The notes beneath the pieces are model-generated. The model worked only from the letters and a program-made list of their open reading frames with translations, was not told the DNA's origin and made no database searches. Shown one piece after another: positions 25,880 to 33,570 of a DNA stretch of 38,107 nucleotides. The DNA lies in contig JAFDYC010000107.1 in assembly GCA_018267625.1 (NCBI GenBank), forward strand, positions 1 to 38,107. Reading direction: 5' to 3'. Source of the stretch: Bacteroidota bacterium. GTDB taxonomy: Bacteria; Bacteroidota; Bacteroidia; Chitinophagales; Chitinophagaceae. Within the stretch, counting starts at the first letter, position 1; each line of letters begins with the position of its first letter. The position numbers were made by a program, and so were the translations under genes.

Positions 25880-26572
25880 TCAGTTCCTCTCGAATTTATA
25901 GCCGACACCCTTTACGGTTTTGATGAGTTCTAATCCGGTCTTTTGCCTGATTTTTCGGATGTGTACATCTATCGTTCGGTCGCCCACAATGACTTCATTT
26001 CCCCAAATCCGTTGCAATATTTCGCTCCGGGGAAAAACCTTTCCAGGCTGGGAAGCCAGCAGGGCCAAGAGCTCAAATTCTTTTCGCGCCAGCGAAATTT
26101 CAAGCCCCTGATACCGGACACAGTAGTCGGAACGGTCTATCTCTAAAGCGCCAAAGCTCATAAAGTCGGCGTCTGTTCTTTTCCTGCTTCGCCGAAGGGT
26201 GGCAGCAATTCGGGTGGCGAGCAGTTCGGGTTTGATTGGCTTGGCGATATAATCATCCGCCCCATTTTTCAAGCCTGAAATCTCGTGTTGTTCATCGCTC
26301 AGAGCAGTCAGCAAAATGACGGCGGTGGATTCGAATCCAGAGGTTTGCCGTAATTCTTTCAGCGCGGTGATGCCGTCCTTCCCGGGCATCATTACATCCA
26401 TTAGGATTAAGTCCGGACGGAAGCTGCGCACCAGACGAAGTGCTTCAAAGCCATCTGTAGCCGTACAAGTTGAATAGCCTCTGGTGTTGAGGTTGTATTG
26501 AAGGAAAGCAAGAATATCCGGGTCGTCATCTACAATTAGAACCCGAGCGGAATGTTTTGCAGTTTGTTCCAT
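25880..26572 (-). CDS. Response regulator, OmpR/PhoB family
   Basis: 230 residues from the ATG at 26572; a TTG at 26593 would add seven. The receiver domain has an acidic pocket (IVDDDPD), phospho-acceptor Asp59 (LILMDVMMPGKDG), a Thr/Ala switch (LLTALSDE) and Lys111 (IAKPIKP). The C-terminal winged helix is complete (RKEFELLALLASQPGKVFPR, DRTIDVHIRKIRQKTG, IKTVKGVGYKF). It binds DNA to control genes in response to the downstream kinase. A TATCATTG box (minus 26586-26579) ends only six bases before the ATG, implying a leaderless mRNA. Confidence 0.95.
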   Translation of the reverse strand: MEQTAKHSARVLIVDDDPDILAFLQYNLNTRGYSTCTATDGFEALRLVRSFRPDLILMDVMMPGKDGITALKELRQTSGFESTAVILLTALSDEQHEISGLKNGADDYIAKPIKPELLATRIAATLRRSRKRTDADFMSFGALEIDRSDYCVRYQGLEISLARKEFELLALLASQPGKVFPRSEILQRIWGNEVIVGDRTIDVHIRKIRQKTGLELIKTVKGVGYKFERN

Positions 26573-26578
26573 GCTGCA

Positions 26579-26586
26579 CAATGATA
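26579..26586 (-). promoter_or_regulatory. Predicted -7 box of the response regulator gene
   Basis: TATCATTG on the minus strand is the same octamer as at gldJ (5406-5413). It ends six bases before the ATG. No TTG is seen at the expected distance upstream. Confidence 0.4.
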
Positions 26587-26621
26587 GGCACAATGGGGTG
26601 CCTCGCTACGAATCAATAATT

Positions 26622-26669
26622 CTAAAAAAGAAACAGCCTTCCCCGGCAAACGCTGCAGGGAAAGGCTGT
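26622..26669 (-). terminator. Intrinsic terminator of the coiled-coil protein gene
   Basis: About 10 paired bases (CAGCCTT plus CCC with GGG plus AAGGCTG, one bulged A) are followed on the minus strand by TTTCTTTTTTAG. It separates this gene from the two-component operon. Confidence 0.8.
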
Positions 26670-26694
26670 CTGGAAGTCACCTTGGTGAAGCCAA

Positions 26695-27675
26695 TCAACG
26701 AAGTGTGACACTGCCGCCACCAATGCGGAAGCCACCGCTGTACAAGTCAATTGTGTAGGTGCCTCGTGTGTAGTCGCTATCCTGATTCCAGTCGGCCTGC
26801 ACATCTTTCACGGGTGTGTTTTGCTCCAGATTCACCTGTTTCACCATGGTATAGTCGAGTTGTTGGCCATTGTCCAGAGTAGTGACTCCGGAGCCATAGG
26901 CTGCATTGCTCAGCTTATGACCTTCCGGGTCGGTGATGCACATAAAAATTTCTTTGCTGCCGCTTTCTGTAATCCGGTTTTCATCAATGTCGAAGATGAT
27001 TCGGATCATGTCGGCACGGCGAGCCTTAGATGTGGTTACTTCTTTTTTGCCGCCCCGTTTCAGGTGGATGGCTTCCATCCGGATATTAGAGGCATGCAAT
27101 ACAGCACCCAGCTTCACCTGACGTTGTAGGCCGGTGTTTGTTTCAGAGAGCGATGAGTTTGCTGCAGTCAGCTCCTTATTCTTCCCTTCCAATTCCGCTA
27201 TACGCTGTTCGTAATTGCTGACTTTGGTGTTCAGTTCGGCAATCAGTTTACGAGCGCGAGCATTGTCTGCTTCGCTGCGATGCTGCTTTTTCATGATGCC
27301 CTGAAGCTCATTGCGCAGGTGTTGCAGCTCGCCGTCTTTGTCTTTTATTTCGTTGTTGAGTTGTGTGTTGGTTGTGTTGAGCTGGTCGAGGCGGGCAATG
27401 GCAGCCTGGTATTCAGTGTTCAGGCTTTCGTGTGCGGCAACAGCCGAATCTCGTTGTCCACTCACCACTTCCACTTGCTGGATGGTGGTCTTGCGCGACA
27501 TGAAGAGGTAGATACAGGCGCCCAGCAATACGGCGATCACGCCGAGGTAAATCCAGGTATTATTCCGCTGCGGATTTTTGGGTGCCGCCCCTCCGGAAAC
27601 AGGGTTGTAGGTGCTGGCCGGCTTTTGAGGCTGTTGGGGATTATCGCCCGTAGGCTGGTTCCATTCTTGACTCAT
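26695..27675 (-). CDS. Single-span membrane protein with long coiled coil, uncharacterised
   Basis: 326 residues. Residues 1-39 are a cytoplasmic-type tail rich in Pro, Gln and Asn. One transmembrane helix follows at about 41-59 (WIYLGVIAVLLGACIYLFM). Residues about 63-190 form a heptad-rich coiled coil (LNTEYQAAIARLDQLNTTNT, then LIAELNTKVSNYEQRIAELE). The C-terminal 130 residues form a beta-rich globular domain (IRIIFDIDENRITESGSKEI, RGTYTIDLYSGGFRIG). The topology suggests an envelope-spanning or periplasmic rod tethered to the inner membrane. No enzyme motif is seen and no function can be assigned. It has an exact promoter box and its own terminator. Confidence 0.75.
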   Translation of the reverse strand: MSQEWNQPTGDNPQQPQKPASTYNPVSGGAAPKNPQRNNTWIYLGVIAVLLGACIYLFMSRKTTIQQVEVVSGQRDSAVAAHESLNTEYQAAIARLDQLNTTNTQLNNEIKDKDGELQHLRNELQGIMKKQHRSEADNARARKLIAELNTKVSNYEQRIAELEGKNKELTAANSSLSETNTGLQRQVKLGAVLHASNIRMEAIHLKRGGKKEVTTSKARRADMIRIIFDIDENRITESGSKEIFMCITDPEGHKLSNAAYGSGVTTLDNGQQLDYTMVKQVNLEQNTPVKDVQADWNQDSDYTRGTYTIDLYSGGFRIGGGSVTLR

Positions 27676-27704
27676 GTAGAGAAGTGTGTTTATTTCGTGG
27701 CGGG

Positions 27705-27712
27705 CAAAGTTA
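27705..27712 (-). promoter_or_regulatory. Predicted -7 box of the coiled-coil protein gene
   Basis: The minus strand reads TAACTTTG, an exact TAnnTTTG match 29 bases before the ATG. It overlaps a weaker plus-strand box (TTAAAATCG, 27710-27718) in front of the divergent exonuclease gene. Confidence 0.45.
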
Positions 27713-27725
27713 AAATCGTCCTCAA

Positions 27726-28463
27726 GTGTTGGAAGCGTTAAAACATTTATTGTTTATAGACATAGAAACGGCCAGCGGCCATCACCGTTTTGAAGAACTG
27801 AGTGAGGGCCTCCAGCAGGAATGGCTGCGTAAGGCACAATTCAAATGGAATGTGCCCGAAGGGGATGCCGCCGCCCTGTTCGTTGATAAAGCTGCCATCC
27901 TTGCCGAGTTTGGGAAAATTGTCTGTATTTCCATCGGTTGCCTGCGCCCTGCAGGTAATGAGCTAAAACTGCTGATGCGTTCCTTCGCCCTCGAGGATGA
28001 ACGCATCCTGTTGGAAGCCTTCTGTTCGAAACTGGAAGCCTTCAGTCATAGCCTGAATAAAGAACATGCGAAATCCCTGGCTTTTGTAGGGCACAATATC
28101 AAAGAGTTTGACCTGCCCTACATTTCCCGCCGCCTCATCATTCAGGGCCTTCCCTTGCCCGAATGCCTGAAACTTCATGGCAAAAAACCCTGGGAAGTCC
28201 CACATCTGGATACCATGCAACTCTGGGGTTTCGGAGATGTGAAAGCATACACCCGACTGGCCTTACTGGCCGAAGTACTCGGTATCCCATCTCCTAAGGA
28301 TGATATCAATGGCGCGGACGTATCGAGAGTTTATTGGCAGGATCGAAACCTCCCGCGCATCGCCACCTATTGCCAGAAAGATGTGGAGACCACTGTCAAA
28401 GTATATCTGCGCCTGATGGGGCATCCGGAAATTAATTTCCGAACTGAAATCCTGAGCGACTGA
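27726..28463 (+). CDS. 3'-5' exonuclease related to the PolB exonuclease domain
   Basis: 245 residues from a GTG at 27726. It is a DEDDy-type exonuclease: motif I FIDIET (Asp12, Glu14), motif II GHNIKEFDLPYI, and motif III Y-x3-D (YCQKDVETTVKVYLRL). It matches the predicted PolB-related 3'-5' exonuclease group (DNA_pol_B_exo2) that occurs as a stand-alone protein in Bacteroidota. The expected role is trimming DNA or RNA 3' ends in replication or repair. It is followed at 87 bases by holA on the same strand, which fits a DNA-metabolism role. The start codon lies only 50 bases from the divergent gene. Confidence 0.85.
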   Translation: MLEALKHLLFIDIETASGHHRFEELSEGLQQEWLRKAQFKWNVPEGDAAALFVDKAAILAEFGKIVCISIGCLRPAGNELKLLMRSFALEDERILLEAFCSKLEAFSHSLNKEHAKSLAFVGHNIKEFDLPYISRRLIIQGLPLPECLKLHGKKPWEVPHLDTMQLWGFGDVKAYTRLALLAEVLGIPSPKDDINGADVSRVYWQDRNLPRIATYCQKDVETTVKVYLRLMGHPEINFRTEILSD

Positions 28464-28550
28464 TTTTTTTAAAAAGAGCTACCGAATGCTTCCAGCTCTG
28501 TAGTCCTTTCGGAATATTGCAGACTCCTTTTTTTACTTTTTTTACTTAGG

Positions 28551-29582
28551 ATGCCTGCTGTCACCTACGCTGCTCTCATGAAATCCCTGAAGCAGGGGAG
28601 TTATGCTCCGGTCTATCTGCTGGATGGCGAAGAACCTTTCTTTAATGACCAGATTACGGATTTTTTTGAGCAGCACATCCTTCCTCCGCAGGAACGTGAT
28701 TTTAACCTGAGCATTTTTTACGGAAAGGATGCTGCCTGGGCCGATGTTGTGAACGCCTGCCGCCGCTTTCCCATGTTTGCTGAGCGCCAAGTGGTGATCT
28801 TGAAAGATGCCGCACAAATGAAGGAACTGGATCAGCTTGTAGGTTATGTCGAACAGCCGGCGCCGACTACCATTTTCCTCATCGAACATCGCTTCAAAAA
28901 GCTAGATGGGCGTTCAAAGCTGGCTAAAGTCATCACGAAGCAGGGCCAATATTTCAGCTCCGCGAAGCTGAAGGATGAAAGCTTGCCGGATTGGATTGTG
29001 CAGCACTGCGAAAGCTTGGGGCTGAAGCTGCATTTTCAGGAAGCCCAATTGCTAGCGGCCAACCTGGGCAATGATCTCGGCAAAGTGGCCAATGAAATCG
29101 AAAAGCTACGCCTGAACCTGAGCGAAGGGCAAAACGAACTGACCACACAGCTCATCGAAAAGCACATCGGTGTCTCCCGCGAATACAATGTCTTCAATTA
29201 CCCCGAAGCACTGACCCGTGATGATGCCGCACAGGCAAATAAGATGCTGAGCTATTTCGTGGCCAGCCCCAAGTCTGCCCCTGCGCCCCTCATGCTGGCT
29301 GCGCTTTATAGCCACTTCGAAAAGCTCTACATGCAACACAGCGCTCAGGGCCGCTCGCTGGATGAAGTAGCCAGCGTCCTGGGCCTGACGGAAAAGATGG
29401 CCTGGAAGGCGAAAGAATACCTGCGCCGCCCGCAATACTCCCGGCAGCAGGTGGAGAACTGTCTGCTCATCCTGGCAGAGTGGAGCGGCAGGGCCGTAGG
29501 CATTGGTTCCGGCATCAGCGATGCAGGCTGGCTGAAAGAACTTTCTGCACGCCTGAAAATGACCTTACAACCCGAGGAATAA
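28551..29582 (+). CDS. holA: DNA polymerase III subunit delta (HolA)
   Basis: 343 residues, the usual length. Delta is the wrench of the clamp loader and opens the beta sliding clamp. The N-terminal clamp-interacting region is seen (YAPVYLLDGEEPFFNDQITD), then an AAA+-like fold without a P-loop (ADVVNACRRFPMFAERQVVI and LEHRFKKLDGR-like segment), the middle helical segment (LGNDLGKVANEIEKL, a family hallmark), and the C-terminal collar domain (NVFNYPEALTRDDAAQANKM). It probably forms a unit with the upstream exonuclease. A bidirectional terminator closes it at 29692-29724. Confidence 0.93.
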   Translation: MPAVTYAALMKSLKQGSYAPVYLLDGEEPFFNDQITDFFEQHILPPQERDFNLSIFYGKDAAWADVVNACRRFPMFAERQVVILKDAAQMKELDQLVGYVEQPAPTTIFLIEHRFKKLDGRSKLAKVITKQGQYFSSAKLKDESLPDWIVQHCESLGLKLHFQEAQLLAANLGNDLGKVANEIEKLRLNLSEGQNELTTQLIEKHIGVSREYNVFNYPEALTRDDAAQANKMLSYFVASPKSAPAPLMLAALYSHFEKLYMQHSAQGRSLDEVASVLGLTEKMAWKAKEYLRRPQYSRQQVENCLLILAEWSGRAVGIGSGISDAGWLKELSARLKMTLQPEE

Positions 29583-29691
29583 CCAGAGGTCATTCATTTT
29601 ATTAGAGCATTTTTTAGCCGGTTGCTTCCCGCCGTTCGGCATCCGAAGCCAGATCGAAACAATCAAGCGGAAATACAAAAATGGATTGCAT

Positions 29692-29724
29692 AAAAAAAGC
29701 CTGCCCTACAGGCAAGCTCTTTTT
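29692..29724 (-). terminator. Bidirectional terminator between holA and transaldolase
   Basis: On the minus strand an 8-bp stem (29718-29711 with 29705-29698, one G-T pair) precedes seven Ts (29698-29692). On the plus strand the same hairpin precedes a five-T run (29720-29724). It serves the two convergent genes. Confidence 0.85.
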
Positions 29725-29769
29725 CCATTTCAGTAAGTTTCGCTTCGGTGTAGGGCGGGGAGCATTTAC

Positions 29770-30423
29770 CTATTGTAAGCCGGTTGCGTCCTTGAGGAAC
29801 TGTGCCAGACCGAGGTCGGTGAGCGGGTGCTTGAGCAGGCCGGTGATGGAAGACAGCGGGCAGGTGCACACGTCGGCACCGGCTTCGGCACAACGCACAA
29901 TATGCAAGGGGGTACGGATAGAGGCCGCGAGCACTTCGGTGGCAAAGCCCTGGGTATTGTAGATGCGGACAATCTGCTCGATGAGTGCTACTCCGTCCCA
30001 GTTGCTATCATCAATGCGGCCAATAAACGGGGAGACGAAGGAAGCGCCCGCTTTAGCAGCAAGGATAGCCTGGCCGGCCGAAAACACCAGCGTGCAATTG
30101 GTGGGAATATCATTATCCGAAAACCATTTGATGGCCTTTATGCCGTCCTTAATCATGGGCACTTTCACCACGATATTCTCATGGATTTCGGCCAGCTTTT
30201 TTCCTTCTTCGATGATGTCTTTAAAGCTCGTTCCGATTACCTCGGCGCTCACGGGGCCATCCACGATTTCGCAGATGTCGCGGTAGTGTTTCATCACGGC
30301 ATTAGGGCCTTTGATGCCTTCCTTAGCCATGAGGGAAGGGTTGGTGGTGACGCCATCCAGGATACCCATTTCGTGGGCTTCGCGAATCTGGTCAAGGTTG
30401 GCTGTGTCTATGAAGAATTTCAT
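29770..30423 (-). CDS. Transaldolase, small (TalC/fructose-6-phosphate aldolase-like) type
   Basis: 217 residues, the short type 3 transaldolase/FSA class. TIM barrel with the N-terminal MKFFIDTANLDQIREAHEMG, TTNPSLMAKEG, Schiff-base Lys87 (NIVVKVPM), NCTLVFSAGQAILAAKAGAS, SPFIGRIDD and the C-terminal GADVCTCPLSSI. It transfers dihydroxyacetone units between sugar phosphates in the non-oxidative pentose phosphate pathway. Aldolase activity on fructose 6-phosphate cannot be told from sequence by eye. The leader is about 75 bases if the AATTTTTG box (minus 30512-30505) is its promoter. The SRP RNA gene is just upstream on the same strand. Confidence 0.95.
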   Translation of the reverse strand: MKFFIDTANLDQIREAHEMGILDGVTTNPSLMAKEGIKGPNAVMKHYRDICEIVDGPVSAEVIGTSFKDIIEEGKKLAEIHENIVVKVPMIKDGIKAIKWFSDNDIPTNCTLVFSAGQAILAAKAGASFVSPFIGRIDDSNWDGVALIEQIVRIYNTQGFATEVLAASIRTPLHIVRCAEAGADVCTCPLSSITGLLKHPLTDLGLAQFLKDATGLQ

Positions 30424-30538
30424 GGGAAGTATGAGGGTTTTGGCGTTTTAGGTCTTTATTCTTTTATGGGGGGAATCCGCTGAACGTTTTAGTTGTGCTT
30501 TTGGCAAAAATTGTGGCATGACCTGCCTGAATAATTCC

Positions 30539-30647
30539 AAAAAAAGAACCGGCAAGCTACTTACATCGCGCCGCTTCAACCACACGCCTTTGCTGCATTC
30601 CTGCCCTGGAGGATTAGTGGGAGCTGGCCGTATAAGGCTTGCCGGGG
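30539..30647 (-). ncRNA. ffs: Signal recognition particle RNA, small bacterial type
   Basis: About 100 nt of mature RNA followed by its terminator, in the 323-base gap 30424-30746. The apical domain has CAGG-GCA-GGAA-TGC-AGCA (minus 30608-30591). This is the same arrangement as CAGG-UCC-GGAA-GGA-AGCA of E. coli 4.5S RNA: a GGAA tetraloop, a 3-bp stem and the AGCA side that binds Ffh. The ends close a 9-bp helix (30645-30637 with 30557-30549), and the 3' flank has GCGATGTAAGTAGCTTGCC, like the 4.5S 3' strand. Seven Ts follow (30545-30539). It pairs with Ffh protein to target nascent membrane and secreted proteins. The exact ends are inferred. Confidence 0.92.
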
Positions 30648-30649
30648 CG

Positions 30650-30681
30650 CAAAAATAAGGTTTATTGGTGCCTGCTTACAA
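30650..30681 (-). promoter_or_regulatory. Promoter of the SRP RNA gene
   Basis: The minus strand has TTG (30681-30679), a 21-base spacer and TATTTTTG (30657-30650), both consensus. The RNA's closing helix begins about five bases further on, so the start site can be placed 3-5 bases after the box. Confidence 0.75.
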
Positions 30682-30746
30682 GAGTTTCTGGCTACTGAAA
30701 AAGCAAAAATTTGTTTGCTTCTAAATTTCCGGGACGGGCAGCCGAT

Positions 30747-31199
30747 TCACTGCATCGGTTGGGGATAGTGGTCCAGTATATGGGTAGAATCTCCGGTGGA
30801 GTCATACGCATATTGGCTGACCACGTGTTCGCCCTTTCGATTGACTACAATGATGTTCACGCAAATCGGATATGCTTGCTCCAGGAGGACTTGTTTCACG
30901 GCCATCATGTTCAGATGCTGCTTCACCAGAGGATAAGCATGATTGTATATGGTGTCCATCACCACCAACGTGGCAGCCTTCTGGACGGGCGTGCTTTCTT
31001 GAATAAAATCGCTCAGCCACTCCTGCACACAACCGGCACACTGCGCCGAGGAAATAATCAGAAAATGCTGGTACTTGTTTAATGAATCCGATTGACCGAC
31101 AGCCAGAGCTAATTTTTCATACTGCAAGTCTTTGGGAGCGGCATTCTGGCAAGACTCAAAGGCACACAGCACCAGCAAAGCGAGCAAGCTACTTTTCAT
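30747..31199 (-). CDS. Lipoprotein with CxxC motif, uncharacterised
   Basis: 150 residues from the ATG at 31199; a TTG at 31205 would add two. The signal peptide ends in a lipobox FESC (Cys17). The mature part has SSAQCAGCVQEW (Cys54-A-G-Cys57) near the start of a small alpha/beta region with strands FLIIS, TLVVMD and IIVVNRKGEHV. This is reminiscent of a thioredoxin fold, but the motif context is not a standard thioredoxin WCxxC. Its start overlaps the end of the upstream propeller-like gene by 11 bases, so the two are probably translated together. It is the last gene of a three-lipoprotein set. Confidence 0.65.
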   Translation of the reverse strand: MKSSLLALLVLCAFESCQNAAPKDLQYEKLALAVGQSDSLNKYQHFLIISSAQCAGCVQEWLSDFIQESTPVQKAATLVVMDTIYNHAYPLVKQHLNMMAVKQVLLEQAYPICVNIIVVNRKGEHVVSQYAYDSTGDSTHILDHYPQPMQ

Positions 31200-32302
31200 G
31201 GACAATCGTGTATTGGGTTACCCAGCCCGTATAGAGGCTTCCTGAAAACAAGGTATCCTGTTGCATGAAGAAGATGTCTTGCATGAGTGGTTGCCCTTTT
31301 AGCCTGATTTCTTTTTTGGTATTGAGGTCTTTGCCCAAGACTATCAAATCCGTGTATGGTTTTTGGGCAGTAGTATCCCGGAGTTTCTTTACCAGGAAGA
31401 GCGTAGAGTCAACCGGATTGAACTTAAAAAATAGGTTTTGCTCCTCTGTCCTGTAGTATTGGCTCAGGTAATTTAAATTGCTCATTTCCTTAGGATCGCA
31501 ATGGGCAAAGTAGCCTCCATATTTACTCTCAATTTTTCCCTGCCACTGCAAGTTGCCACGCGCATCAAAACAAAACAATGAGTCGCTACCGGCGAACCCG
31601 TAAACAACCTTTCCGTCGGGTAGTATAGTTCGCCTGGCGCTTCTTAAAATAACCCAGTCGTTTGTGTAGTTCGCAGGGTACCGGCCCTGGGTGAATGGCT
31701 CAGCCACCAGCGAATCGTCACGCTGTACGAGTATTCTGTCACAAAAGGAAGGAAGAAAATTGGGGGGTGCATCGTCCAATATTGTGCACAAAAAGAATTG
31801 CCCATGATAATAGGCCAACGGATCGGAGTATGGGTTCAATACTTCCCCTGCATTGTGACTAACCGGTAATGCAGCTAGTACCTGTCCTGTAGGATTTATT
31901 TTCAATAGTTGTGCTTCGTCTTTGTAGTACAGAAAGAAGGTGTCCCCTGCAGTGGTGAAAGAATTTGGGAATGCAGGCACGATTCCGAATGCCTCACGCA
32001 GAGGTATTTTCCGGTCATCGCCTGCATGATTCACGACCCGTAGCGTTATCGTAGAATCCGGACTGAGAAAGGCCAATAACACATCATTCCCGATGTGTAT
32101 AATTTGCGTATTCGCAGTGGTCAGAATCGTTTCTTCGACACTGCCTTCCTGCGGTATGGGGGGGCTTGATGCGGAAACTATCCACGGCAAGAAGCGCCCA
32201 TTGGCCTCCATCACTCCCAGTACTATGCTGGCAACTTGCCAATAGAAAATAGCAACAAGCCATTACTGCGTATAACATTGCCCGAAAGGAGCATCGTTTC
32301 AT
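31189..32302 (-). pseudogene. Propeller-like lipoprotein, frameshifted at a 7-base homopolymer
   Basis: The reading frame is split. One frame gives a good lipoprotein signal peptide from ATG 32302 (MKRCSFRAMLYAVMACCYFL, lipobox LASC, Cys24) through residue 48 (DSFRIKPP). The other frame carries the 322-residue body (IPQEGSVEETILTT... to YTIVHEK), which alone has only GTG 32214 or ATG 32211 as start and no signal. The frames meet at a run of seven Gs on the plus strand (32158-32164); six would join them into one 370-residue protein. The body is beta-rich with repeated blade-like units (FFLYYKDEAQLLKINPTGQ, SDSLFCFDARGNLQWQGKIE), suggesting a six-bladed propeller. It could be a sequencing slip, a phase-variable tract or a true lesion. 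An ATG at 32377 overlaps the upstream stop (TGATG). Confidence 0.65.
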
Positions 32303-32376
32303 GGTGGTCAGCTGTAGGGAGAAGGTTATAGAAGCACGGCGTGAATAGTTGGGGTGGCGGTAACTGCTATTGGTCA

Positions 32377-32859
32377 TCAATTCAGTTCAATGAGCGTATA
32401 GACTTCATCGGCTGTTACCGAATCACAATCGCAGGCGCTATCGACAACTGCATAAGAAACCGATCCATCAAAGGCCGAAATCTTACAAACCTTTAGTGTT
32501 CCGTTCTGTAATAAGTCTAAGTAATAGGGCTCAATCGTGCCAAAAATTGGAGTGTAGTCTACATGTTGGAAATAAACGGAGGTTGCATTGTTTTCAACAT
32601 ACGAGTCCAAGGTATCAAATGCGGCTTCTTTACCGGATTTAGAGTTGAGTTTACAGTTATTTCCGGGTGTTGGGCAGGAGAACTTAAAGTGATATATATC
32701 AGGACCTGAAAGTTGTGCATTCAGGTTGCAGGTGGGACATGCTGGATTACCGTTTCCATGCTGTTTACCGCCATTCTTTGTCATGCTGGTGATTGGCAAC
32801 GCTTTTGGTTGCTCAATGCTCTTATTGCAAGCGATAACTATCGTTATCATCACTACCAA
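32377..32859 (-). CDS. Cysteine-rich lipoprotein, uncharacterised, N-terminus uncertain
   Basis: 160 residues from TTG 32859 (ATG at 32850 possible). The start gives MVVMITIVIACNKS: a lipobox-like VIAC but no positively charged n-region, which is unusual. In another frame, ATG 32893 begins MKMHFNLN; removing one A from the AAA at 32871-32873 would fuse it into MKMHFNLIPGSLVVMITIVI before the lipobox Cys, a normal signal peptide. The mature part contains several Cys pairs (ACPTCNLN, SCPTPGNNC, SACDCDS). No family is recognised. It begins a run of three tightly linked lipoprotein genes and appears more AT-rich than its surroundings. Confidence 0.55.
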   Translation of the reverse strand: MVVMITIVIACNKSIEQPKALPITSMTKNGGKQHGNGNPACPTCNLNAQLSGPDIYHFKFSCPTPGNNCKLNSKSGKEAAFDTLDSYVENNATSVYFQHVDYTPIFGTIEPYYLDLLQNGTLKVCKISAFDGSVSYAVVDSACDCDSVTADEVYTLIELN

Positions 32860-32934
32860 TGAGCCAGGAATTTAGATTAAAATGCATTTTCATTTTTGCT
32901 TTTGGTTTAGAGGCATAATTTCCCCATTCTCACA

Positions 32935-33570
32935 TCACCAACTCAGGTCAATAAACTCGGCATCCCCATTCGTGTTGGCCAAAACCATATAGCCAATCTG
33001 GCTGCCATAAAGCGTACGTGCCGGAATCTGGAATACCTGCACACCGTTGATGTAGCCAATCCAGTTGCTGCCATTAGCCTGAAGCTCCAGGTCATTCCAG
33101 TCGTCACGCACCGCACCGCTGCGGGTCCAATCCACAACAGCGCGCGCCGGCAGGGAGACATTGCCCTCATCGAACACGGCAAAGTAGCCCCGGCTGTCTA
33201 TGAAAAAGGAGTAGCCATACTCGCTAGACGAGGCGCCCCAAACCAGCGCCATGGCATTGTTGCTATGGATTCGTGTCTGTAGGTCGAAGCGAGTGACAGC
33301 GCTGCTCATGCCCGTGGACACCGCGACCATGTTGGTGCCATTGTTGGCGGGATGATAGTCGTAGTGCAGTCGGCCATTAGAGAAATAGACCGAGGCATCA
33401 TTTGCCCGGTCGGTGAAGCCCCAGCCATAGCGGTCGGTGTTGAAATCGTCGCTGAAGCTGTGGCTGTAGGCGGGTGTCGTATCGTAATAGTCGTCGGAAT
33501 AGACCACACAGCCGGAAAAACTCAGGCTGGCGATGAGCGCAAGGGCAGGAAAGAGCAGCAGGCGTTTCAT
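32935..33570 (-). CDS. Lipoprotein with concanavalin-like (DUF1080-like) beta-sandwich
   Basis: 211 residues. The signal peptide ends in a lipobox FSGC (Cys20). The body has strands of a jelly-roll/LamG-like domain: FSDDFNTDRYGWGF at the start, RLHYDYH, MALVWGASSSEYGYSFFIDS, DDWNDLELQANGSNWIGYIN, GVQVFQIPARTLYGSQIGYM and the closing FIDLSW. This order (distinct start, binding of a carbohydrate-like ligand, DWNxLxL and xNGxxV) is typical of DUF1080-type or family 16-like carbohydrate-binding folds. No catalytic residues are visible, so binding rather than hydrolysis is likely. It lies 75 bases from the preceding accessory gene. Confidence 0.68.
   Translation of the reverse strand: MKRLLLFPALALIASLSFSGCVVYSDDYYDTTPAYSHSFSDDFNTDRYGWGFTDRANDASVYFSNGRLHYDYHPANNGTNMVAVSTGMSSAVTRFDLQTRIHSNNAMALVWGASSSEYGYSFFIDSRGYFAVFDEGNVSLPARAVVDWTRSGAVRDDWNDLELQANGSNWIGYINGVQVFQIPARTLYGSQIGYMVLANTNGDAEFIDLSW

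Noticed and set aside
28475..28499. 6-bp inverted repeat AGAGCT/AGCTCT before holA
   Set aside because: Short stem with a 13-base loop and no U-tract; likely chance.
29827..30483. 218-codon plus-strand ORF opposite transaldolase
   Set aside because: Antisense shadow; transaldolase is complete with its catalytic Lys.
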